A DNA stretch of 64,000 nucleotides from Nannochloris sp. 'desiccata' (lineage: Eukaryota > Chlorophyta > Trebouxiophyceae > Chlorellales > Chlorellaceae), in NCBI GenBank assembly GCA_019044685.2, contig JAGTXX020000012.1:1240001-1304000 (forward strand), written 5' to 3'. The notes under the pieces are model-generated. The model was given only the letters and a program-made list of their open reading frames with translations. It did not search any database and had not been told where the DNA came from. Each line of letters starts with the position of its first letter. Position 1 is the stretch's first letter. This document shows positions 22,688 through 33,090 of the stretch, one piece after another. The translations under genes and the position numbers were made by a program.

Positions 22688-25504
22688 TTAATATTTTTTG
22701 CGCTTGGTGCCTTTTGAACTACTAAACGGCCTTTTATTCTTTCTTGGACCGCCCCGAGCCTTGGCTGCCACAAATCCTTCTTCAATGCCTTGCTGCTGCT
22801 CTTGCTCCTCAGCAAACTGCTCCTCTGCACCCCTTAATGCATCCCGTCTACTGCTTCGACCTTCTACAACAACCTTGCCGGCTGCACTCCTATTGTTGAA
22901 GAGAGGTTTCGATTTTCTGTCGTCCTCGGAGCGATTAGTACTTCTAGTCTTAGTCCTTTGCTGATCTTTATCTTTCTTTCTAAATACACGCACGCTTCCT
23001 CTAGCCTCTTCTATCAAAGCTTGCATCTTTATATGCAGTAAATGACGAGCACCGGGGTCTAGATCCTTGGCCAAATCAGTTAAAGTACGAGCGTCAGCAG
23101 CTATAAAATCATTTTCCCTGGTAGACTTGGAGGTGCTATACACTTGATTTTTTGTAGTGTGCAGCAGCTCCAACTCACGTCCAGCACCTGCAGTAGGCTC
23201 TATCATTGGCGGAGGCATCAAGCGGCGTCTGCAATTCACTGGCAACATGACTTTATCGTGATCCAATTCTGCAATCAGCATTGGCGCCTCGGAAATAAGA
23301 ATTTCACGATCTTCAACGTCAAGAAGAGCAAACAAGTGAGGACACACGTTATGGGCACTGAACATATGGCATGAGCAGTATTTCTCAATAGTATTCACGT
23401 CGTATAGTCTTTTCTGCTGCTTTGCAAGCTGGGGATTTGAATACATGCACAGCGGCGCCACAGCAAAAATGCCATTTTTCTCGTCGATTGCTTCCACCAT
23501 AGTTTCTCTGCAAATCCTGATGATACCAGCCGCACTTTTAACTAATTCTAGTGTAGGACACCTTCCAGAATGCTTGCATGCAGCTTCAACATGCTTACAA
23601 GGCCATCTAACATTTGCCATGCAACAGCAGCTCCCGTCTGCCACGGAAATATTATAAGTTGAACCATCACTCTTTGTGCTTCGAGATACAGCCATTCCAG
23701 TGTCTCCAATACTACCAGGAATATCAGCCATGAATTGAATATATTCTTTCACAGGGTCAGAGAGCAATTTAATGTGATGTTCTAAAGTTGAATCAGCTCT
23801 TTCCGCTGAAATACCAACGCCACCACCTAAACGTTGAATTCTGGTAATAATAAAGTGGGTAACTTCATCTAGAAGCAGAAATATCTGTTGATCAAGCCGT
23901 GTAGCTATTCTCCCTTGAGAGCTTATATGCTTAATGCGTCTGAAATGAGCTTCAACAAGGTTGTTGGTGTCGCTCCGCAAGTCAGCAACATGGAGCCGAC
24001 CAAATGCAGCCCACCTAATAGCATCCTTTTTCCAATTCAAGTACTTGTGCAGCACCGGGTTTTTTAACTCTCCATTAATTTTAGATTCTCCTTTAACTTT
24101 CTCTGCAAGATACGCTTCAAACTGCAAACTCTTAGCTTCAAAGGCGGCGGGGTTTGTGATCTTTTGCAGCTCCGATAATTTATTTAGAATTTGTATACGT
24201 AATCCTTCATTAGACTTCCCATGCACACGGCTTTCAGTAGATCTAAGAAATCTCTCCCACTCTTGCATCATATGGAACTTGCAGAGCAAATAATTGGATC
24301 CAATTTGACCAATAGCGGCAATTTCAATGGTACTTTTATCAATCATAAAAGTTACATCAGCAGGATTTAGGTCAGCAGATTGCAATATAGCAGTCAAAAA
24401 CTCAGACCAAATAGCACCATCTTCGTTGCTACTAATGCAATACCCAGCAGGGAAGCCATGGCCAAACTCGTCTCGAACTACAAGAGCCAGCGTCGGGAAG
24501 CCATACTTGGAGAGACCAAAAACTGCATCCATAAAGCACAATTTACCACCAAACTGCTTGAGCATTGCTCTCTGTGCAGGAGTAGAAATAGCTAAACGTA
24601 AATGTTCCTTCACTTTTTCTTCTTCCTCGTCGTACACTTGAGGGTGATAGTACAAAACAACGTCTGAGCCAAGCAACTCCACAAGCTTCTCCACAGCCTT
24701 TACGTCGTTTTTATTAATACGTGTGCGGGTATACATACGCTTACGAATATTCTCAATATCACGAGCGGTGAGATTCATATTGGGATGCTTGAATATTACG
24801 TCATCTAATTGTTTAAAAATATCCATGTCTGATAAAACTTCCTTGTGGAGATGATCAACTATTTGCTGTGGAGTCAACCCAGTGCAAAGAAGTTTCTCAA
24901 TAACCTCAACTAAATCTGAGTCAATGGGTAAGTACCTCAGGTCATCAGCATCGCCTGGAGTGTGGCCCATGTGACCAAACTTCTCATAGATGTACACCGT
25001 CTCCGGCTCATCTACATAGACCACCCATTCTTCAGTATAGGGGCAAGCTGCATCTTTTTTAGAGGTTCTAGGCTTCTCAAATTCTGATTTAACCTTTGCT
25101 TGGGACGCTCGATCTGGGGCAGCCCTGTGGCATCTGCTAATGCGTTTATGCAAAATCTGTCGAGGATCCCCGGTGGCGGTGAAGGCGGACTCTTCGAAAG
25201 ATACCCGTTTGGGCTCTAGAGCTTGATTTGAAGCTATAGTAGTACCTCCCACAGCATTAATAACCTTGCTAGTACCCAAATTATTAGAAGAAGGGCCAGC
25301 AGAGGTTGTAGGTAGCTTCTCTAGTGATGGTGCCGTCTGGCCATCAAATGCAGCTGCTTGTTCACCACGCCACAAGTTTCTCACGGACCGCCCAATGCCT
25401 GCAATAAATCAACCATATTTACTTAAGATTTATCAATGATAATTCAGGCGAAATTAATCAGCGCAAGGCTAGTATTGCATACCTGCCAATGAGATTGAAG
25501 CCAT
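22688..25504 (-). CDS. MULE transposase (DDE plus SWIM zinc finger)
   Basis: Exon 1 is 25483-25504 (22 nt) and exon 2 is 22688-25398. The 84-bp intron has donor GTATGC and acceptor TTGCAG, giving 910 residues starting MASISLAGIGRS. The catalytic core shows the MULE order: first Asp in CFMDAVFGLSKYGFPTLALV, second Asp in FMIDKSTIE, then the C-x(2)-H signature LLCKFHMMQEWERFL, and the last acid probably in NNLVEAHFRRIKH. A SWIM finger follows (CCCMANVRWPCKHVEAA), typical of MULE/ZSWIM-type transposases. The N-terminal half has a charged DNA-binding-like region and the C-terminus is very basic (nuclear localisation). It should cut and paste the surrounding element by binding its 44-bp ends. Confidence 0.92.
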
Positions 25505-25759
25505 ATTAACCAGCGCAAATTAAAGATGATTAATGCTACTAAAGTTTGCGTATACTTATATGTATTCGTTGGGAAGTCCGCGATCTGATTGAATCAATCT
25601 TGCAGTTAAGATCTAAAGCATGCGAACAATTTAGTTGCCCATGAATCTAGCAGGGGGACATTACAACCGCTTTGCTGCAAGAAATATAATATCATTGATG
25701 ATACAATTGAGGTCTATGCAAATTATTTGTTAAAAAGATAGCGGAATAAGGCTGGAGGA

Positions 25760-25803
25760 GGCCCTAAAGCTTATTTCGGGCCAGAAGGAAAGACCGGTGA
25801 TGC
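25760..25803 (-). repeat. Right terminal inverted repeat (44 bp)
   Basis: Reverse complement begins GCATCACCGGTC at 25803. It pairs with 20855-20898 with one mismatch. Between this end and the transposase ATG lie about 255 bp that should contain the transposase promoter. Confidence 0.95.
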
Positions 25804-25812
25804 TCAACAAAT
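25804..25812. repeat. Right target-site duplication (9 bp)
   Basis: TCAACAAAT, an exact copy of 20846-20854, directly adjoining the last base of the right inverted repeat. Confidence 0.95.
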
Positions 25813-26277
25813 TGCAGCGCCGCCAGCAGGCAGGCTGTTCTGAGACTTCTAAGGAGCTTGATCTGCATGCTCGTCGGCAAATTTTATTGTTATACACGTG
25901 TATATATGTGCTGATCCCTAGCAAGCCTGCGATGGAAGCTCAAAAGACGCATAGGCGAGTAAAATAATCATATATTTCAACGCAACATTCGAAAGATCCA
26001 AGTGAACTTCGCATGTCATATTCAATAATTGCTTTGGCAACGAATGCATATTTCTATACAAGAATTATTTGACGAAATTCAGCTGCGTTTCAAGAAGCTA
26101 GCAAGGTAAGATTATCCTAGGTACATTTCCTTTGATTTAGTCGTTTACCAAGACCTTTCCAGCTGTTGCCTCCGTCAGCCTGCATAAATTATATTCTAAC
26201 CGCTTGATCAAATCAAACATTAATGAATGCTGCCATTCTAACCCCATACAGGGCACATCTGATCACAAGACAACAGC
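25813..26277. other. Intergenic with probable 5'-UTR intron of PRP5
   Basis: The first part is the displaced 3' flank of the Nudix gene. Near the PRP5 start a strong donor (AG then GTAAGA at 26106) pairs with an acceptor (ATACAG ending 26251), suggesting a 146-bp untranslated-region intron. An upstream ATG at 26046 would then read through the splice in a different frame from PRP5. No gene is called here. Confidence 0.4.
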
Positions 26278-29200
26278 ATGGCTCGCAGCGAAAGTCCGGA
26301 CAACAGAAGGGACAGAGGGAGAGAGAGGAGACATAAATCAGATCGACGAAGCCATCGTGACAAGAAAGTAAGAACTAGAGATCAAAATTACATAGCACAG
26401 TTGTGTAGATACTTCGTTTCTATGAAATTTATATATTGCATTCTTTTCCTCCGCCATGAGCGTTCCATCACTCTAGAAACTAATCATAACAAAAAAATAA
26501 TTTCTTTCTATCTTTGCAGAGTTCACGTGATAAACGAAGTAGACGAGATCGAGGTCGTAGCAAAAGTCGCAGTAGATCGCGGTCTAGAAGTAGAGATCAT
26601 AGAAGACGGAGAGATTCCTCATCGCCACCCCCGCCTCCTTCTAGCAGTAACGAAATAGAGACAGGGCGCAAAGTCGCAGCTGCTGCACACACACCACATG
26701 GAGCTACCGAAAGTGAGAGGCAACTGGAAAGAGAACGAGAGCAAGCTGCGTTAGAAGAAGAAATGGAAAAGAGAAGAAGAAGAGTAGAAGCTTGGCAGGC
26801 ACAAAGAAGAAAATTGCAAGAAGAAGAAAAAGAAGAAGCGGCAAGGTTAGCAGCAGCAGCTGCTGCTGCTGAGAAAGAAAGTGCCGAAGCAGCAGCTGCC
26901 GCTACTACAGCTGGAAATGGAGAGGAGAATGCAAAAGGTGCTGCTGGCTGGAATTTGGAAGACGAAGAAGGGCTCTCAGACGGAGAGGAGGCTGCTGCAG
27001 CAGCAGCAGCAGAGGAAGACGCCACAGGGATGGTGGCAGCAGTTGCATCGGAGCAGGGAGATGGGGTATTAGTTAGTACACCACATGTTGCAATAGATGA
27101 CAAGGTATCAGTACCCTTGAAACCTGGGGAGATGCAGAATCAGATATATGATGCAGAGGAGGACGAAGATCCCCTAGATGCCCTCATGAGGAAAAACGCC
27201 GAGACGTTAGCATTACAAAACAAAGCTCAAACAGCAGCTGCAGCTCCTAATGGAGCTGATACTATGGAGTTGGTAGAAGATGATGAATTGGATCCTTTGG
27301 ATGCATTTATGGCTGCAGAAGTACTACCGGAAGTGCAGAAATTAACAACAAACCAAGAAGTTCAATCTCCTCCTGCTGCTATCGCTGGCGCTGGTGCTCA
27401 AGGAGGAGGTCGCCCCGCGTCAGCTGCAGGTGCTGCAGCTGCTAGTTCTAAACGTCGTCGCCGGATTACAAACAAAACTAACAACCGCTATGGAACTGCT
27501 GCCTCTTCTGAGGACGAATCGTATGGTGAAAGCGGAGGAGAAGGTGGTGGCGGTGCTGGCGGTGGTGATGAGGATGACGATGTCGAATGGGCTCGAAAAA
27601 TCCAGGCAGGGAAGCTCAGTAAAGGTGATAAATTGGGTATTACTGACCACACAAAGATGAATTACCCTCCTTTTCGCCGTAATTTTTATATAGAAGTCCC
27701 CGAACTAGCTAGAATGTCAAGTACTGAAGTCGATTCGTATCGCCGGTCTCTCGATGGAGTGAAAGTACGTGGCAAAGATGTACCCAAGCCAGTAAAGAAT
27801 TGGAATCAATGTGGTCTTAGTGCACGTGTATTAGAAACCATCCGTCGTGCTGGCTTTGATACACCACTACCTATTCAATCGCAGGCGCTACCAGTCATCA
27901 TGGGTGGCAGAGATTGTATAGGCATTGCCAAGACCGGTTCTGGTAAAACACTCGCATTTACACTCCCGTTAATTCGACATATCAAAGATCAGCCTCCTGT
28001 GGTCTCTGGGGATGGCCCTGTGGGTCTTATAATGGCACCCACACGCGAATTAGTGACGCAAATTGGAAAAGAGGTGAAACGATTTGCCCGTGCTGCTGGA
28101 TTAGAGTGCACTTGCGTGTATGGTGGATCTGGTGTTGCAAATCAGATCTCTGAACTCAAAAGAGGGACAGAAGTGGTGGTATGCACTCCAGGGAGGATGA
28201 TTGATATCCTCGCTACGGGGAATGGGAAGATCACAAATCTTCGCCGTGTGACGTATTTAGTGATGGATGAAGCCGATAGAATGTTTGATATGGGATTTGA
28301 ACCTCAAATTATGAGAATAGTGAACAATATCAGGCCAGATAGACAGACAGTCCTATTTTCAGCGACATTTCCTCGGTCGGTGGAGATGCTAGCAAGAAAA
28401 GTGCTTCAAAACCCTGTTGAGATCCAAGTAGGTGGTCGATCTGTCGTTAATTCAGATATTACACAGTTTGTAGAGATTCGACGTGATGAAGAACGATTTT
28501 TGAGATTATTAGAGCTGCTGGGGGAGTGGTATGAGCGGGGCAAAATTTTAATTTTTGTTTCCTCTCAAGATCGCTGCGATTCGTTATTCCGTGATTTGCT
28601 GCGTGCTGGATATCCATGTTTGAGTCTACATGGTGGTAAAGATCAATCTGATAGAGAATCGACCATTTCGGATTTCAAGTCTGCCGTATGTAATGTCCTT
28701 GTGGCAACTTCAGTTGCTGCTCGAGGCTTGGACGTAAAAGAGCTGGTTTTAGTTGTCAACTACGATTGTCCTAATCATCATGAAGATTACGTTCATCGTG
28801 TAGGTAGAACTGGCCGTGCTGGTGCAAAAGGCACTGCTGTTACGTTTATCTCTCCAGATGAAGAGCAATACGCCCCAGATCTGGTCAAAGCGTTGAAAGA
28901 AAGTAATGCCAATATACCTACTGACCTAGCTACTCTCGCTGAAGGTTTTGAAAAGAAACGAAAAGCGGGATTAGTCAAAGCCCACGCTTCGGGTTTTGGC
29001 GGTTCTGGCTTCAAATTCGATGAAGCTGAGGACGAGATGGTCAAAATGCTAAAGAAAGCAGCTGCTAAGGAGTTTGGAATTGTTGAAGAAAGTGATAGCG
29101 AAGGTGAAGAAGAAGCTGGTGGGGTCGATGTGGAACAAGGAGATGGCGGGGTGCGCGAAATGGGGGATAGGAAGTCTGCTGCTGCAGCAACAGCTTCTGC

Positions 29201-30096
29201 TGCGATGCACGCACAGCAGGCAGCAGAAGAAGAAGCTAGGTCTGTCGATATCTCAAGTATGTCAAAAGAAGCGCAAGCGAGGATTAAGGCTGCTCAAAGT
29301 ATTGCTGAGAAGCTTCTATCAGCTCCTATGCCACCACCTGCATCAGTGCCGCAAGTATTCAACGCCCCTCCAACTGTTCCTGTGGCTTCAATGCCGCTGG
29401 CAACAGCGGCAGTAACTAATCCGATGCTTGCGGCTGCACAAGCTGCAGCACAGCGTTTGGCAATGCAAATTCCAGGAGCAGCACCGCCACCAGCGCCATC
29501 AGCAGCAGGAGCAAGCCCGGTGGCGCCAAATATTGCTGCCGCCGCTGCCGCAGCATTGCAGGCAATGGGGGTGATGCCAGCTGCTGCCCTTGCAGGAGCC
29601 GCGGGAGCGCAGCCTCTACAGCCAGCATTGCCCGCTGTCAAGCATTATGAAGCTGAATTGGAGATTAATGATTTCCCACAACAAGCTCGTTGGAAGGTAA
29701 GAAAGAATTCTAGAGATAAAGAAAGAAAGAAAGGCAGCGTTTATGTTATTTAGGTGGTTTCTTTTTCAGTCTTTCTTTAGATATCCTTGACTTTATAATG
29801 ATCAGCAAACATAATGAACATATGCCGTTTTTTCCTATCTGTTGCAGATCACCCATCGTGAGACTATTAGAGAAATTAACGAACAGCTAGGTGCCGCTAT
29901 CGTAGTCAAAGGTCGATACTACAAGCCTGGTGAGAAAATTCCAGAAGGAGAAAGAAAGCTCTATTTACACATTACAGCAGTGGATCCCGATATTGTACGC
30001 CGTGCAAAAGGAGATATAAAGCGGATTTTAGAAGAGAGCACTGAAAAAGCTATGAGAAGAGGTGAAGGGTTGGCAGGGCGGTATTCGATTGTTTAG
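26278..30096 (+). CDS. PRP5: DEAD-box pre-mRNA splicing helicase PRP5/DDX46
   Basis: ATP-dependent RNA helicase that remodels U2 snRNP at branch-point recognition. Exons 26278-26367, 26520-29696 and 29848-30096 are all phase 0 and give 1,171 residues (Arabidopsis RH42 is about 1,170). An N-terminal RS domain (RSKSRSRSR) and a charged coiled region come first. Two DPLDA motifs (DPLDALM, DPLDAFM) correspond to the SF3B1-contact motif. Helicase motifs follow: AKTGSGKT, PTRELVTQI, VMDEADRMFD, SAT, ARGLDVKELVLVVNYD and HRVGRTGRAG. The conserved C-terminus begins YEAELEINDFPQQARWK, continues across the last intron into ITHRETIREI, and then GERKLYLHI. An alanine/proline-rich insert lies near residue 980. 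Confidence 0.96.
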
Positions 30097-30641
30097 ATAT
30101 AATTGTTCTTGAATATTTGCTATAAAGAATTAAAGTTTGTAAGGATGCATGCATGCTGAAGTCATACACGCAGGCCGTGCGTAAATTAGGTATCTTTAAA
30201 TCATAGCCATAACTGTACTGCCACAATTTAGATTATAGGAGATGGCCAGGGTTAGATTAGATCATGTTACCTAGAGTAAGAATCAGAGAGCAACTGAGGT
30301 ATAGAAAGCACGGTATCGATGCTTATTCAGATGCGCAGGCTTGCTGAAAGAATTTCGATGTTCCTCTATTTGTTCCGGAGGCACTTGCAAGTGATCAATG
30401 ACAAGGCAAGATGCCTTGGCTTTGGAGGCTTTGCATGGTATTGCGATATTGCGCAGTACTCTTGTGGAATGTGTATTTATTATGATTATTGCCTTTTGTG
30501 AAAGGATCAGAATGTGCTATGTTTATAACGAATAGCCAACAAAGCTCCCAATTTTGCCAAGCAGGACCATCGCCCTTTTTCAGCAAAGTTCATCGACTTA
30601 GGGCGCAGTTTTAATAAATTTGTAATAAGTATCTGGGAAGC
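30097..30641. other. Intergenic, 545 bp
   Basis: Separates two same-strand genes. I see untranslated-region-like AT-rich sequence and no supportable gene or repeat. Confidence 0.5.
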
Positions 30642-32160
30642 ATGGATGCACTGGATGGATACACAGACGGGGCATCATCCTCTGCGGGAGATCCCCACAT
30701 TCAATGTCACTCCAATGTATACCTAAGGCCTGTCCCACCAAATGGTTGGGACGAGACAAGACTGACACAATTCTTCTCTTCATTTGGAGACGTAGATTCA
30801 GTCCGTATCAGCCACCCGACTCCTGGCAGCAGAGCTGGAGTGGCCCATGCTTTTATTCGATTTAGAGACCCAGACGCGGCTCAAGCTGCGATCAGCACTC
30901 TTCAGGGCACTCTCTTAGACGGTCTACCTATTGTAGTCAAGCTGGCAGACGCCGATATGGCGCCGAGGATTCAGAGCGGACTTTGTGCCAGTGAATGGTG
31001 CTACGCTAGAGGTTTGCCCGCACATCTTAACCGAGAGGACGTTGCATCCATTTTCGCCACATATGGACAGGTGAAAGATCTCAAGCAGTAAGTATACACG
31101 TTTGTGCATAGTATACTTGCGTATTTGGTTGCCAATACAGCCCTTTTACGTTGACTCCTAAAATCGGACCATTATCCTTGTTCTTTGCAGCTTCCCTAGC
31201 ACAGAATTTTATCGCGGCAGCGGTGCTTTGGTTCAATACGAGCTTGTTGAAGCTTCCACTGCTGCCATTCAAGCTCTAAACGGGTGTTTATTACCGGGTT
31301 CTACACAGCCATTGTTGGTTCGTTATGCAGATAGCCCTGCTGAGAAAGCAGCCAAGGCAGCAAGGAAGGAAAGGCTGGTCACACGTGGTGGGGCTCTCAA
31401 TGGCCTCGGCGTAGGCCAGCTAGCGCTGCAGGAGCAGATTCAGCAGCATCTTCTCGAACTGGTGAGTTCCTTTAATTTTCTCCACTACAAGGCAATGCAT
31501 TAAGCACAAAGCAACATAAACTGACTTCTTACCATTCCTCCCCCCTTTTCTTTTTGTTAATACCTACAGTCCCTTAAAGCTGGCGTCGGTGCAGGGTTAG
31601 GTGCTCCTGGCTTTGCAGGAGTTGGCGCCCCGGCCTATGGTGACGCCTCATCTTGGCTGGCAGGAAATCCTGCCAGTGGCCCTATAGGCGGTTCTCAGAT
31701 CCCATTGAACCGCCCTAGTGGTCAAGGAAGCAGTATATACATTAAAGGCATGCCGGAAGACGCAGATAAGCTTTGGCTGTATGAAAAGTTCTCCCGATTT
31801 GGCGGGGTCCTCTCCGTTCGAGTTTTACTGGATGAACACAGTGGCCGTTGTAATGGCATTGGATTTGTTAATTATACAGATCCTGAAGGTGCACGTGCTG
31901 CTCATGAAACTATGAATGGAGTTTCTATGGGAGAGAGGCTACTCCACGTTATGGTGCAAAGCCACGGTGCAGGTAGAAATTCCAGCAGCGGCGGTCGACT
32001 GTCCAACAACTCCTTAAACGGTGGCAATGGTGGTGGTGGTAATTTGGCAGTAAATGCGTTACCCGGTGCAGGTTCGTATATTCCTGGAGGCGTTTCTGCT
32101 GCGTTGCAACAACAGCAGCAACAGTCTACTGATTTTATTAACCACCCGGGTAATTGGTAA
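30642..32160 (+). CDS. RNA-binding protein with three RRM domains
   Basis: Exons 30642-31087, 31191-31461 and 31570-32160, joined by GTAAGT/GTGAGT donors and pyrimidine-rich acceptors, give 435 residues. RRM1 begins SNVYLRPVP with RNP1-like AHAFIRF. RRM2 begins SEWCYARGLPAHL and crosses the first intron. A Gly/Ala-rich linker leads to RRM3 (SIYIKGMPEDADKLWLYEKF, RNP1 NGIGFVNY). The C-terminus is Asn/Gly/Gln-rich. The two-plus-one RRM spacing resembles ELAV/CELF-type or plant RBP45/47-type mRNA-binding proteins. The RNA target is unknown. Confidence 0.88.
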
Positions 32161-32352
32161 TTGGTTTTAAGAGAAGGTATTTGATTGGGGCTTTTAAACG
32201 TATTTTATAGGATTTATGTTGGCCAGAAATATTTGATTGAGAGAAGGGGAAAATAACCTCAGCACTACCCCATATATATACCCACAAGGATGAACTAACC
32301 ACAACTAAAACTGACCAATGGTACAAACTTTTTTTTTTTACTTTCTCAAGCG

Positions 32353-32375
32353 CCCCCCCCCCCCCCCCCCCCCCC
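32353..32375 (+). repeat. Poly-C tract, 23 bp
   Basis: Uninterrupted run of 23 C followed by ACCCCACCC, so the other strand is G-rich and could form a G-quadruplex. It lies between the 3' ends of two convergent genes. Exact length may be affected by sequencing of homopolymers. Confidence 0.9.
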
Positions 32376-32842
32376 ACCCCACCCAACACACTCTACCCCA
32401 GATAAACAAGGCGTACTCCCCTTTTATCTTTTATTTTCATTTTAATACAACCCCGTTTTTCTATTTCTCGTTTTTATTTCTCTCTCCGCTGGTCATGGCG
32501 CTTGCTTGCTTACTGTCTATGTTTTTTCTCGTTTCTTCTCTTGCATGCAGCTAGTTCTCAGATACAACGATCCTATAATTATAATCATCATTCTTTCTAT
32601 CTTTCTTTCTTCGTCTTTCATTAATGGTTTTTCATTAGTGTTTGCACCGGTACTAATAAGCATCTATAATGGTGATTGTTTTTCTAGTAGAAGTATTTTG
32701 CTTTGATTGTCTATGCTTCTCCTCTCTTTCTTTTTAAACGCCCAATCCCCTTTGTTTGAAACACGACCCGCGTGTGTTCTTTATTTTTTTAAATAATAAA
32801 ATACACCTTCTTCGTCTTCTTCTCGCCGAGTACTATTCTAAT

Positions 32843-32889
32843 GGTACTATATCTAGTTGGTACTATATCTAGTTGGTACTATATCTAGT
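32843..32889. repeat. Short tandem repeat, 16-bp unit, about 2.9 copies
   Basis: Unit GGTACTATATCTAGTT repeated in tandem without mismatch over nearly three copies, in the convergent intergenic region. No known function. Confidence 0.9.
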
Positions 32890-33090
32890 AATTTAGGACT
32901 TTCAAATAAAGTACTTTGTTCAGTACCATTCAATACGCATGTGTGTGCACTTCCCCTTGTTATTTTCAAATTCAACGATTTTTTATTTCTTCTTGTATCG
33001 TTGCAAGCGTATGCAGTAACTTGTCCCCATCATCGATGTAAATAGAAACACATATAAATTAATTAAGTAATCAATTCAATAGAATTGGAA

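Larger units (their letters stand above)
20855..25803. mobile_element. Complete two-gene MULE (Mutator-like) DNA transposon, 4,949 bp
   Basis: Bounded by 44-bp terminal inverted repeats (one mismatch) and a perfect 9-bp target duplication. It carries two spliced genes in convergent orientation: a YqaJ-like protein on the plus strand and a DDE/SWIM transposase on the minus strand. Both frames are open across their introns. With the intact termini this suggests an autonomous and fairly recent copy. It sits immediately behind the stop codon of the Nudix gene. Convergent two-gene architecture is known in maize MuDR, but the second protein here does not resemble what is known of the MURB role. No other copy or solo end is visible in the window. 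Confidence 0.93.
32161..33090. other. Intergenic between convergent genes, 930 bp, with simple repeats
   Basis: Holds 3' untranslated regions of the RRM and PP2C genes, long T-rich stretches, a 23-bp C homopolymer and a 16-bp tandem repeat (both listed separately). No coding sequence is supported. Confidence 0.6.

Noticed and set aside
20855..25803. Zisupton/KDZ or hAT superfamily instead of MULE
   Set aside because: A 9-bp duplication, long inverted ends, the MULE D-D-CxxH-E order and the SWIM finger fit Mutator-like best; hAT and Zisupton make 8-bp duplications.
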